A DNA stretch of 63,318 bases. Source: an uncultured Myxococcales bacterium. Its GTDB lineage: Bacteria > Myxococcota_A > UBA9042. The translations under genes were made by a program, and so were the position numbers. Of the stretch, positions 8,880-17,307 are shown piece after piece (the first letter of the stretch is position 1; every line of letters begins with the position of its first letter). The stretch is taken from positions 1 through 63,318 of the forward strand of contig CAISBR010000058.1 of assembly GCA_903883645.1 (NCBI GenBank), given 5' to 3'. Below the pieces are notes generated by a model. That model was not told the origin of the DNA and did not search any database. It saw nothing but the letters and a program-made list of their open reading frames with translations.

Positions 8880-10143
8880 GTTCGGCCTCGTCGATTTGCG
8901 CCAACCACTCGCCGCAAGCTTTGACAATCCGCGCCACGCCGGCACGTTCGGCTAGCTCTTGGGCGGCCCACAACTCGGCGCGAGCCTGCTGATAAAGCCC
9001 TTGCCCAGTAAGCACTTGCGCCACCAGCCGCCGCGCCTGCGCATGGGCCACCGGCTGCAGCAGCTCAGCCGCGAGTTGGGCGGCAATACGCGCATCTTGT
9101 CTAGCTTCTTCGGTTTTTTCTTGCGCGAGCCAGACCTGCGCCCGAACCAGCCGCCCTTGCAGCTCGCGTTGTGGGTCGCGGGCCGCCTGGGCCTCGGCGA
9201 TCCACAGCGAGGCGTCCATATGCGAAACTGGCTCCTGTTCAACTGCTTGCATGGCATCCAGCGCACTTTGCGCCAACCCCGCCAGCTCGGGCCGCTCGCG
9301 GCGGGCCAGATCGCGCAACTCAGTCGCTGCGCCCGCATTTTCGGGATCGAGCCCCAGCTGCGCCAGCGCCCGCCACAGCTTTAGCTCGTCCCCCTGCGGG
9401 TCGCCCCAGGGCAGGTCGCCCAGACCCAGGTCGCTCGCCTCGCTGGCTTCGATAAAGTGGCCGCATTGCACCGCCAGCCGCGCCCGCAAGACGGCAGCCG
9501 CCGCGCGCAGCGGAACCTGCTGTGGGGGCAGCAGCTGCGCCGTACCGTGGGCGCGCCGGGCAAACTCGAGCGCTGCCGAGCGGTTGCCGTCGCGCTCAGC
9601 CTGCTCGGCCAGCACACAGCCACCTTGCACCTGCGCAGGCCGGTCGCTCGCCAAATACCCTTGGTCGACAAGGGCTTGCCCGACTATGCGCACGCCCTGC
9701 GCGTGATTGCCGGCGACCAGCAGCGACAAAAGCACCTGTAGCGTCGCCACCCGGGGCCGCGGGTCGCCCAAGCCCGTCGCAAGGCGGTCCGCCTCGGCCG
9801 CTAGAGCAATCGCCACCCGCACATCGCTCTCGACGGTCGCGGCCTGGCACAAAAGGCGCGCGCGCACGCCAGCATCGAGGTCCATGGTCAGGTAACTGGC
9901 CAACACCGTGCGCGCCTCGGCCGCCTTGCCCTGGGCCGCCAACAGTTCCGCCAGGTGGCTCGCCAGCAGTGCCGACAGCTCGGGGTCGCTCGCCGCCGGG
10001 TCCTTGAGTAAGTTCGCAAAGATCTCGGCCGCCTGGGCATAGTGGCCATCGGCAGCCAGGGCGAGCGCTCCACTAAGTTCGGCCGCAAACTCGGGTGGCG
10101 CCTCGGCAGCAAAATTCGGAGTTTCGGTGGGGTTCGACGGCAT
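8866..10143 (-). CDS. TPR-like helical repeat protein, unknown function
   Basis: 425 residues, almost entirely alpha-helical with Ala/Leu/Gln-rich repeats of about 34-40 residues (ADGHYAQAAEIFANLLKD, then many degenerate repeats such as LEFARRAHGTAQLL). No signal peptide, membrane segment or enzymatic motif is visible, so it is probably a cytoplasmic scaffold. The ATG is preceded by AGGAG at a good distance. Its end overlaps the TPR-kinase gene, so the two are translationally coupled and likely partners. It is transcribed away from the MFS transporter gene, with about 95 bases between the starts. Confidence 0.7.
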   Translation of the reverse strand: MPSNPTETPNFAAEAPPEFAAELSGALALAADGHYAQAAEIFANLLKDPAASDPELSALLASHLAELLAAQGKAAEARTVLASYLTMDLDAGVRARLLCQAATVESDVRVAIALAAEADRLATGLGDPRPRVATLQVLLSLLVAGNHAQGVRIVGQALVDQGYLASDRPAQVQGGCVLAEQAERDGNRSAALEFARRAHGTAQLLPPQQVPLRAAAAVLRARLAVQCGHFIEASEASDLGLGDLPWGDPQGDELKLWRALAQLGLDPENAGAATELRDLARRERPELAGLAQSALDAMQAVEQEPVSHMDASLWIAEAQAARDPQRELQGRLVRAQVWLAQEKTEEARQDARIAAQLAAELLQPVAHAQARRLVAQVLTGQGLYQQARAELWAAQELAERAGVARIVKACGEWLAQIDEAELASR

Positions 10144-10238
10144 TTCAGCTCCTGGTTGCGGCGGCGACCTTGCCGCTCGGCCCGGCCTGTGTCAAGAAGC
10201 AAGCCGACCGGCGCCGCGACGCGCACTTGCGAGACACC

Positions 10239-11594
10239 ATGGCCAGCGCGCCGACCCTCAGCGACGATCGATCTTTTGGCGTGCGCCTCCGCGCCGACCT
10301 GGGGGCATTGCTCCGCGGCCCGCGCGAGCTTTGGCTACTCTTTGCCCTTAAATTTCTTGAGAGTGTCGCCCACTTCGCCATCTACACCCTGCTCGCCGTC
10401 TACCTGAGCGAGGATCTGCACTACGGCGATCAGCAGGCGGGGGTAATCGCCGGCACTTGGCTCACCGCCGTGTCGATTGTTATGTTCTTCTCGGGCTTTA
10501 TCGCCGATGTGATGGGCATTCGCCGCGCCATGCTGCTGGCCGTCAGCTCGGTGCTGGTGGGGCGCACCATGATGGCGCTGCTGCACGACCCGGTGCTGCC
10601 GCTGGTGGGCCTGGGTATCTCGACCTGGGGCGTGGCATCGATGATCCCGACGATGACCGCCGGCGTGCGCCGCTACACCACCAAAGATACTGTTTCATTT
10701 GGATTTTCTCTATTTTACGTGATCATGAACGTGGGTGCGCTGGTGGCACCGCTCATGGTCGGCAGCCTGCGCGCTTGGCTAAAAACGGGGCTCGATCTCT
10801 CGCTTTTTGGCATGACCAGCCATTTTTCGACGAGTCAGCTGGTGTTCAGCGTGGCGGCGGCGGTAACGGCGGTAACCGGCGTGCTCGCCCTGGGGCTAAC
10901 TGGCGAACCTGCAGTCGATAACGACGCGCCAAAGAAAGACAATTCGTTTCTTCGAGTGCTCAAAGATGTGGCCGGCGAGCGCGCGTTTTGGGGCTTTATG
11001 CTCTTTGTCAGTCTGCTGGTGCTGGTGCGCTTGATCTTTCAGCACGCCCACCTCACTTGGCCCAAGTACACCCAACGCGAGATCGGCAAGGACTTCAACT
11101 TCGCGTTTTATTGGGCGATTAACCCGGCTATGATCATTGTGCTCACCCCAATCGTCACCGCGCTGACGCGACGCTTGTCGGCATTTTGGTGCATTGTCGC
11201 CGGCTCGCTCATTACCACCTCGTCGGTGTTCTTCATCGCGTCGTCGTCGGCCATATGGGCGCAAATTGGCTTTATTGTTACGCTTTCGCTAGGCGAGACC
11301 CTGTGGTCGCCGCGCCTGTACGAATACACGGCCGTGGTAGCGCCCCCAGGACGCGAGGCGTCGTATATGGGCCTATCGCAAATACCCATGTTTGTTGCAA
11401 AACCCATCGTCGGCTGGATGTCGGGCTGGATGCTCAGCAGCTGGTGCCCCGAGACTGGGCCGCGCGACGCGCAGTTTATGTGGCTCGTCATCGGCCTAAC
11501 GACGCTTGTAGGCCCCCTGGCGATTATGGGCTTGAAGAATGTCATCGAAACGGGCAAGAATTCCGGCAGGCCATCCGCCACACCTGCTGCCTAG
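10239..11594 (+). CDS. Major facilitator superfamily transporter (POT-like)
   Basis: 451 residues with about 12 hydrophobic helices. FIADVMGIRRAMLLA after the second helix matches the MFS loop 2-3 motif (G-x-x-x-D-x-x-G-R-R type). The overall feel, including ALKFLESVAHFAIYTLLAVYLSEDL at the first helix (quoted in part), recalls proton-coupled POT/peptide carriers, but the POT signature ExxERFxYY is not complete. The substrate cannot be stated. A start at 10239 places a short polar leader before helix one; an in-frame extension upstream would run over the promoter of the divergent TPR gene. The stop codon lies inside the first unit of a 12-bp tandem repeat. Confidence 0.8.
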   Translation: MASAPTLSDDRSFGVRLRADLGALLRGPRELWLLFALKFLESVAHFAIYTLLAVYLSEDLHYGDQQAGVIAGTWLTAVSIVMFFSGFIADVMGIRRAMLLAVSSVLVGRTMMALLHDPVLPLVGLGISTWGVASMIPTMTAGVRRYTTKDTVSFGFSLFYVIMNVGALVAPLMVGSLRAWLKTGLDLSLFGMTSHFSTSQLVFSVAAAVTAVTGVLALGLTGEPAVDNDAPKKDNSFLRVLKDVAGERAFWGFMLFVSLLVLVRLIFQHAHLTWPKYTQREIGKDFNFAFYWAINPAMIIVLTPIVTALTRRLSAFWCIVAGSLITTSSVFFIASSSAIWAQIGFIVTLSLGETLWSPRLYEYTAVVAPPGREASYMGLSQIPMFVAKPIVGWMSGWMLSSWCPETGPRDAQFMWLVIGLTTLVGPLAIMGLKNVIETGKNSGRPSATPAA

Positions 11595-11694
11595 ACTGCC
11601 GCCTGGACTACTGCCTAGACCGCTGCCTAGACTGCTGGCTGGACTGCTTCGTAGACTGCTGCCTAGACCGCTGCCTAGGCCGCTGCGTAGACCG
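11587..11694 (+). repeat. Nine tandem 12-bp units starting on the stop codon of the MFS gene
   Basis: Units have the form CTGCCTAGACYG with a few substitutions, back to back with no spacers, at 11587, 11599, 11611 and so on to 11694. The MFS stop TAG is inside unit one. Most units contain CTAG, a tetranucleotide often rare in bacterial genomes. The period of four codons leaves one frame open over the array, but that frame has no coding start of its own. It is followed by about 110 bases without clear features before the metalloprotease gene. Confidence 0.95.
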
Positions 11695-11802
11695 CCGCGC
11701 TCCCCTCGGACGTCGAACGGCCACCGCTGCGGTCGTGCGCAGATGCACGGGCTGTGACGCGCCCCAGAGCCCCTTAACGTATTGATCTGCAAGGAGTCAA
11801 TC

Positions 11803-14607
11803 ATGAAGTCCCCGTTCTACCGCTGGCCGCGCTATCTGGTCGGCCTGTGCAGTTTTGGCGCGACTTTGTGCCTGGGTCTGCTGCCAGCCGCCGCCGATGC
11901 GCCGAAGAAGACACTGTTTTCGGCCAATCAGAGTGGCGCGCCCGCGCCGTCGTTCTTGAGTGGTGCGCTGGGCCTGAACGCGAGTGCGTTGGGCGAGGTC
12001 AAGCCCGCCAGCGACAAAGTGGCCATTCGCTTGGCGACGGACGTCTTCCATCGCGAATTCTTGCTGCAGGCGGCCTACACCGAGTACGAAGAAACACCTA
12101 AGTTTCATGGACTCAAGTCGCGCGTCGTCAACTTCAAGAAGATGCACAACAAGGTCTACATGATCGAAGCGTCGGTGGGCAATACCGGCTCCGAAGACCT
12201 GCCGACGACGCTGCTGCTGGCCGAATTTCCGATCGTGAATGAGACCGGCGATTGGGTCGAGATCGACTGGGGCGGCGGCATGAAAAACGTGTTCGCGGCC
12301 GAGGACATGCACGCCTCCGACACGGGCGATGGCGGCCAAGCTACGCCGATGCTGCGCGCCTACAAGATCCGCTTTGACTTTGTCGACTCCGCAGTAGTTA
12401 CCAGCGAAAACCAGATTGTGATTCGGCAGATCGCCCAACTCGAGGTGCCCAATGCCCAAGGCGCGATGGAGCCCACGGTCGAGATCAAGTACTACTTGAC
12501 CCTGTACCAGCCCGACAAGGGGTTTAAACCAACGGTCTCAAAGGGCTTTCAGAAAATGGGCTTTTTTGAGGTCGCGCCCCAGTTCGAAAGCGGCGGCGGG
12601 CAGGTCATCTACGCAGCCAAGTACAACACCTCGAAACCCATCGTGTATGCCATCAGTGCCAATACGCCGGCCGAGTACCGCAAGGCCATTCGCGAGGGTG
12701 TGCTCTACTGGAACAAAGTGCTGGGCGAAGATCGCATTCAAGTGGTCGATGCGCCGGCCGGCATCGTGCCGCCTGACTTTAACCTCAATATTATCCAGTG
12801 GATCAACTATGAAGAGGCGGGCGCCGCCTATGCCGACGCGCAGATGGACCCGCGCACGGGCGAGATCTTGCACGCCCAGGTGTACCTGCCCAGTTCGTTC
12901 GCGATTGGTGGCAAAGAGTTGGCGCGGGCGGCCGTGCTGCGTTCGCAAGCGGGTACTGTGGGCGCGGCGCCGCGGGCCAAGACGGCGGGGCTGGTGATGA
13001 GCGGCGGCATGACCAGCCAGCTATGTAATCTGGATATCGGCGAATTTGCATCGCACTCGATCGCTGGCCTGGACGCCATCTTGAGCCCCGACGTGCCCGA
13101 CGACAAGCTGCTGAAGGCAAGCCAAGACACGATCCGCGCCGTGGTGGCGCACGAGGTCGGCCATACGCTGGGTTTGCGTCACAATTTCGCCGGTTCGCTG
13201 GCCTCGAACCTGCCGCGCGACGAAGTCGACCAGATTTTTGCCAACTACCTGACCGGCAAGACGAGCTCCAAGCTCCCGTCGTCGACCGTGATGGACTACT
13301 TGGAACAGCGCGAAATGATGATGATGGGCGACCAGATTGCCCACGGGGTGGCGCTCGACTACGACAAGAAGGCGATGGCCGCGCTGTACAAGGGCAAAGA
13401 GACGCCGCCCGAGGAGATGCCGCCGTTTTGCACGGACTCGGCAGTGGGTAAGTACTTAGACTGCCAGCGGTTTGATGCCGGAAAGAGCGTGATCGCGTCG
13501 CGAACGAGCCGTGTGGCGCTCAATAGCGAGCAAGTGGCGCAAACTGTTCTAGAAGTGACGGTGGCGCTGACCAAGACCCCGCCCAAGGGCGTGCAGCCCA
13601 TGGCGGTCGAGCGGCTATCGTTCAATCCCCAGGCGCTCGCGCGTTTCATCTTGGGCGAGCGGCACTTGCTGTTCGCGGCCTTGACCGATCAGGTGCAGCT
13701 GCTGGGCGTGCGCCGCAACATGGCCTTTGAAGGGCCGCTGCAGAGCGAGGAGGCCAAGGCCGCGGAACTCGACTACTTGGCTAAGGAATTTGAGCAGGCC
13801 GGCGGCGTTGCCAAGGTATTTGCGCCGCTGCCGGTCGATTACGCCGACAAGGTGCAAGCGCACTGGAACGCCCTTTTGAGCGACAAGCGCTTTACCTCGG
13901 GCAAGCGCAAAGATGGCTCGACCTGGCAGTACAGCGACGCAGAGGTAGTTAAGCTCAAGAAATTTGGCGAAATTCTGTTTGGCAAGATGAAGCGCTCGCT
14001 GGTGGTCGAAGACATCTTGGTCATGGCCGGCGCGGCGATGGGCGGCAAAGCGCACCTCGTCGACCACGAGCTAAGTCGCGACCTCGCGACGCTTTTGGAG
14101 CAACGCGGCCTTGAGATCATCACAGCGACGGAGCCGGGGCAAGACATTGTGGTGCCGCTAGACGGGCCGGCGTCGAAGTTCTTCTCTGAGCAATTTATCG
14201 AGGCGAAGGACGCGCAAGTGCCTACGGTGAAAGGCATATCAGGCGCGCTCGGCGGATTCCCCGAAGTGCCGCTGACGCCAAAGCCTGGTGTGGGCACGCC
14301 GAGCAAGGTGGGTTCGCCCGCAACCCCGGCCACGCCGCCGCCGCCCAAGGTGCTGACACTGCCGAAGTTTGTGTATCCGCTCGAGATTCGCCGCGCCGCC
14401 GCGGGCCTGCTGGCACCGGGTCGCTGCGAGGCCCCCGAGTGGGGTCTGGCCGAGCGCGTGCGCCTGCACACCAACTACATGAAATTTGTGCAAGCGGCCC
14501 TGGCCGGCAAGCTGCCGCCCGGCGAGCTGCGCCCCGATGCCCTGCCCCGGCCGCTGCTGCGCTGGCTTGTCGAGATGAAGATGGTCGAGGCGGCGATCGG
14601 CGGCTAG
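11803..14607 (+). CDS. Secreted zinc-dependent metalloprotease (metzincin-type)
   Basis: 934 residues. The catalytic site HEVGHTLGLRH (H450, E451, H454, H460) is the extended HExxHxxGxxH metzincin signature, and SSTVMDYLE about 40 residues later supplies the Met-turn. The arrangement, with a long N-terminal beta-rich region before the protease domain and a long helical C-terminal region, resembles the large DUF5117/DUF4953-type zinc proteases. The start has AAGGAG six bases upstream and opens a signal peptide (basic, then YLVGLCSFGATLCLGLLPAAADA), so the protein is exported. A Pro/Thr-rich linker (GVGTPSKVGSPATPATPPPP) lies near residue 840. The substrate is unknown; nutrient proteolysis or envelope turnover are possible. 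Confidence 0.88.
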   Translation: MKSPFYRWPRYLVGLCSFGATLCLGLLPAAADAPKKTLFSANQSGAPAPSFLSGALGLNASALGEVKPASDKVAIRLATDVFHREFLLQAAYTEYEETPKFHGLKSRVVNFKKMHNKVYMIEASVGNTGSEDLPTTLLLAEFPIVNETGDWVEIDWGGGMKNVFAAEDMHASDTGDGGQATPMLRAYKIRFDFVDSAVVTSENQIVIRQIAQLEVPNAQGAMEPTVEIKYYLTLYQPDKGFKPTVSKGFQKMGFFEVAPQFESGGGQVIYAAKYNTSKPIVYAISANTPAEYRKAIREGVLYWNKVLGEDRIQVVDAPAGIVPPDFNLNIIQWINYEEAGAAYADAQMDPRTGEILHAQVYLPSSFAIGGKELARAAVLRSQAGTVGAAPRAKTAGLVMSGGMTSQLCNLDIGEFASHSIAGLDAILSPDVPDDKLLKASQDTIRAVVAHEVGHTLGLRHNFAGSLASNLPRDEVDQIFANYLTGKTSSKLPSSTVMDYLEQREMMMMGDQIAHGVALDYDKKAMAALYKGKETPPEEMPPFCTDSAVGKYLDCQRFDAGKSVIASRTSRVALNSEQVAQTVLEVTVALTKTPPKGVQPMAVERLSFNPQALARFILGERHLLFAALTDQVQLLGVRRNMAFEGPLQSEEAKAAELDYLAKEFEQAGGVAKVFAPLPVDYADKVQAHWNALLSDKRFTSGKRKDGSTWQYSDAEVVKLKKFGEILFGKMKRSLVVEDILVMAGAAMGGKAHLVDHELSRDLATLLEQRGLEIITATEPGQDIVVPLDGPASKFFSEQFIEAKDAQVPTVKGISGALGGFPEVPLTPKPGVGTPSKVGSPATPATPPPPKVLTLPKFVYPLEIRRAAAGLLAPGRCEAPEWGLAERVRLHTNYMKFVQAALAGKLPPGELRPDALPRPLLRWLVEMKMVEAAIGG

Positions 14608-14673
14608 TTCGAACGCAGATCGGTCGCCGTGCGCAAAGTGGCGCGCCGACTCGGTTGGGCGTATCATCTGCGC

Positions 14674-16035
14674 ATGAATCGCTGGTTGCCCATCGTCCTT
14701 TTTGCCGCAGTCTCGGTCAGTTCGCTGCCGTTGACCGCCGTCGCGGCCGGCAGTGCAGCGGCCAAAGCCGAGCAAGCTAAGGCCGAAGCGTTGAACGCCG
14801 AAGCCAAAGAGGCTTTTAAAAGCGGGAACTTCGATCGTGCGGCCGAGCTGTTCATGCAGGTCTACGATCTGGCCAAGCAGCCGGCGGCCGTCTACAACGC
14901 GGCGCGGGCGCGCGAGCAAGGCGGCAAGTTAGTCGAGGCCAAGACGCTTTTCGAGCTGTTCCTTAGGCTAGAGCGCAGCGAAAAGGGTCAAGAAGACGCC
15001 AAGAAGCGTTTGGCGGAGATCGACGCCCGGCTCAAGCAAGACGCCGCCGACAAGGCCAAGGCCGAGGCCGAACAAAGGGCCAAGGTCGAAGCCGACCAGA
15101 AGGCGCGGCAAGAAGAGGCCGACCGCAAGCTGCGCGAGGCCGAACAAAAGACCCGCGAAGCCGAGCAAAGGGCCCGCGAAGCCCAGATTCTGGCCCAAAA
15201 AGAGCAAGCGGCTAAAGCGGAAGCGGAACAACGCGCCCGGGCCGAAGCGGAAGCCCGCGGTCGGGTCGAGGCCGAAAAACAGGCCCGCGAGTCCGAGTTG
15301 CGGGCCAAAGACGCCGAGGCGCGCGCCAAGGATGCCGAAGCCCGCGCCCGCGCCGCGCAAAATGGCACGCCGGTACCTGCGCCCAAGTGGGCAGCGCCGC
15401 CGCCGGCAGCCAGGACCGACGCGCCGCGGGCCGCGGCTTCGACGGCAAGTGCCGATCCGCCAATGGCAGGCCCCGACGTGGTAGGCAGCACGGCGCCCGA
15501 GCAGCCGGCCGACAAGACGCTGCTCGGCGGTGTCGTCTTGGGCGTCATGGGCGGCGCGAGCCTGCAACAGACCCCGCCCGACGCCGCGGCCAAGCCCGAC
15601 TTAAGCTACGGCGTCAATGCTTTGGGTTGGCTCTCGTGGGGCGCCAAGCCCGCACCACCGTGGTGGGCCATCGTCGCCGAGGCCGGCTGGGAGGGTTTCT
15701 CTGGCTTCTCGGTCAGCGGCACCGCCGCGGCGCCCAGCGGCACCGTGGTCGGCGGCGGCATCGCCCTACCGCGCTTGGCGGGCCTCATGTTCACGATTAA
15801 GCGCCACGAGTTGCACCCCAACAACGGCAAAGCGGACTTCGGCTACACCACCATGGGGGTACGCATCGTGGTGGCACCAAGAACTACAATGGTTGCGCTA
15901 GGTTTTGAGGGGTTGATCGCCTCGGATCGCTCCAGCCTGCCGCTGAACCACACCGACGAGTTCGGCTATGGCCCCATCGGCCGCCTGACCCTCGAATTCG
16001 GCTTCGCGATCGCCAACGCCCCCCTGTCGCGCTAA
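14674..16035 (+). CDS. Exported TPR/coiled-coil protein with TolA-like helical stretch and beta-rich C-terminus
   Basis: 453 residues. A signal peptide (MNRWLPIVLFAAVSVSSLPL) is followed by one or two TPR-like repeats (AFKSGNFDRAAELFMQVYDL). Residues about 110-235 are an unbroken Ala/Glu/Lys/Arg helix with heptad-like EAEQRA and DAEARA repeats, like the rigid TolA arm that spans the periplasm. A Pro/Ala linker leads to about 190 residues of alternating hydrophobic strands (GVVLGVMGG, GGGIALPRLAGLMF, TMGVRIVVA) that could form an outer-membrane beta barrel or periplasmic domain. I infer an envelope-spanning role, but no family is recognised. The ATG at 14674 is chosen because it gives the signal peptide directly. 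Confidence 0.7.
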   Translation: MNRWLPIVLFAAVSVSSLPLTAVAAGSAAAKAEQAKAEALNAEAKEAFKSGNFDRAAELFMQVYDLAKQPAAVYNAARAREQGGKLVEAKTLFELFLRLERSEKGQEDAKKRLAEIDARLKQDAADKAKAEAEQRAKVEADQKARQEEADRKLREAEQKTREAEQRAREAQILAQKEQAAKAEAEQRARAEAEARGRVEAEKQARESELRAKDAEARAKDAEARARAAQNGTPVPAPKWAAPPPAARTDAPRAAASTASADPPMAGPDVVGSTAPEQPADKTLLGGVVLGVMGGASLQQTPPDAAAKPDLSYGVNALGWLSWGAKPAPPWWAIVAEAGWEGFSGFSVSGTAAAPSGTVVGGGIALPRLAGLMFTIKRHELHPNNGKADFGYTTMGVRIVVAPRTTMVALGFEGLIASDRSSLPLNHTDEFGYGPIGRLTLEFGFAIANAPLSR

Positions 16036-16149
16036 CGTGGCTGGGGCATAGCCGCCCCCAATCCGCGGGCTTGGCGTGCGCAACCGTTGCTGCGGGTGGG
16101 CGATTGGGCTAGATTGCAGTCAGACGCCGTCGCGTCGTGTGGAGTGCCC

Positions 16150-16470
16150 ATGCCCGCCCAAGGTCGACTCGGCGACAAGTCGCAAGTTCCGGCCGACTCC
16201 CACGGCTGCCCGGCCTGCCCGCACCCGTGCATCGGCCCGGCCACCGCCGGCTCGCCCGATGTCAATGTCAACGGCAAGCCTGCGTTGCGGGTCGGCGATC
16301 CCGGCGTACATGCCGCCTGCTGCGGGCCGAATACATGGAAGGCAGACGCCGGTTCCGGCACCGTCAAGATCAACGCCAAGGCCGCGCACCGCCTGGGCGA
16401 CGCGGACAAGCACTGCGGCGGCAGCGGCAAAATGGTCGAAGGCTCGCCCAACGTCATCACGGGCGGCTAA
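16150..16470 (+). CDS. Orphan PAAR-domain protein
   Basis: 106 residues, made of a single PAAR-type domain: GDKSQVPADSHGCPACPHPC at the start, then GSPDVNVNGKPALRVGD, GTVKINAKAAHRLGD and finally GSPNVITGG. PAAR proteins form the sharp tip on VgrG spikes of type VI secretion and related contractile systems, and the Cys/His residues fit the metal site at the tip. GGAG precedes the ATG. No VgrG, sheath, tube or toxin gene lies nearby, so it must serve a machine encoded elsewhere, or carry a separate cargo by non-covalent contacts. Assignment to the domain is firm; the secretion system is unknown. Confidence 0.85.
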   Translation: MPAQGRLGDKSQVPADSHGCPACPHPCIGPATAGSPDVNVNGKPALRVGDPGVHAACCGPNTWKADAGSGTVKINAKAAHRLGDADKHCGGSGKMVEGSPNVITGG

Positions 16471-16595
16471 GAACCTGTCCTGAAACAAGTTGGACGAGTC
16501 CTTGTAGCTAGGTGAGTCGCAAGCTCGCGTCGATACGGCCGACTCGCCGCTCCGCCGCCGGAGCACCCGATTGAGTTATTCAAGGACAGTTCCTA
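16469..16595. repeat. Possible mini-element with imperfect terminal inverted repeats
   Basis: AAGAACCTGTCCTGAA (16469-16484) and TCAAGGACAGTTCCTA (16580-16595) are imperfect inverted repeats (about 11 of 15 positions pair) enclosing roughly 95 non-coding bases. The left end overlaps the PAAR stop codon. The shape recalls a MITE or insertion-sequence relic, but no target duplication was found. An ordinary bidirectional terminator for the convergent genes is the alternative. Confidence 0.35.
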
Positions 16596-16628
16596 AAATT
16601 GGCGACGTTCAGGAAACGTGTGCGGCAA

Positions 16629-17147
16629 TCAGAACGGCCGGCGAAACAGCAGGCCAAAGGGCGCTAGGCTCGTCACGCGCACCGTACTGCCCGCAATCTC
16701 TAGGGTCGTCAGCTGGCGCGTAATCGCCGCCATATCGATTTGCGGCCCAATCACCGCCTCGCCCGGCTGCGCGTCGCCCACCAAAATCGCCGAGCGCACG
16801 CACAGTTCGCAGCGGACATCGCGCCCCGAGAAGCGGGCGGCGTGCCGTTCGAGCCAATCTTTTTCGCTATAGCGCAGCGGACTTACTTCGTCATCGCCGC
16901 CAGCAAGCGCCGCCACAATGCCCAGGTTCGCCACGAGCACCGAGCCCGGGTCATGCAACGTAACCGGCGCCTGGGCGCGGTGCTTGCCATGCAGAGCTTG
17001 GTGGCGCTGCGGGCCGAGGGAACGCGCCCAAGCCGTCTCCGTCAGCCCGATCAACAACACCGCCATCCCGACCAGCCCAAGCAGGTTCAAGGCGACGCGC
17101 GCGGTACGCGGCCGGGGCAGCTGTCGATCGAGTGGAGCGACCGTCAT
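16629..17147 (-). CDS. Membrane-anchored protein of unknown function
   Basis: 172 residues. The start at 17147 has AGAGG seven bases upstream and gives a short polar leader and a single N-terminal hydrophobic helix (LNLLGLVGMAVLLIGL), after which the rest would lie outside the cytoplasm. A CELC pair is seen in the soluble part, and the C-terminus is beta-like and ends in FGLLFRRPF. No family is recognised. It converges on the PAAR gene across a region with imperfect inverted repeats, and upstream it is divergent from the HEAT-like gene with about 160 bases between starts. Confidence 0.6.
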   Translation of the reverse strand: MTVAPLDRQLPRPRTARVALNLLGLVGMAVLLIGLTETAWARSLGPQRHQALHGKHRAQAPVTLHDPGSVLVANLGIVAALAGGDDEVSPLRYSEKDWLERHAARFSGRDVRCELCVRSAILVGDAQPGEAVIGPQIDMAAITRQLTTLEIAGSTVRVTSLAPFGLLFRRPF

Positions 17148-17307
17148 GAACACCTCTACAAGCTTCTCAACACTACAAACCCGTGACGGCTTTTGCAAGC
17201 GGAAACCGCGTGTGAATTTGTAGTTGCGCAACCGCGCCAACCTTTGCCGGGCCGGCGCCGCAGTGGCACAATGAAGGTACGGCAGCCTTCGCCGGTGCGA
17301 GACCGAC

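Noticed and set aside
8880..8945. GTG start of the TPR-kinase gene at 8945
   Set aside because: It would overlap the upstream gene by 80 bases and has a weaker ribosome site than the TTG at 8879; not excluded.
11587..11694. CRISPR array
   Set aside because: The units are 12 bp and contiguous, without spacers, and no cas genes are in the window.
11186..11785. Plus-strand frame running through the 12-bp array, giving LDxCLD repeats
   Set aside because: It lies out of frame inside the MFS gene and only exists because the repeat period is a multiple of three; no start signal.
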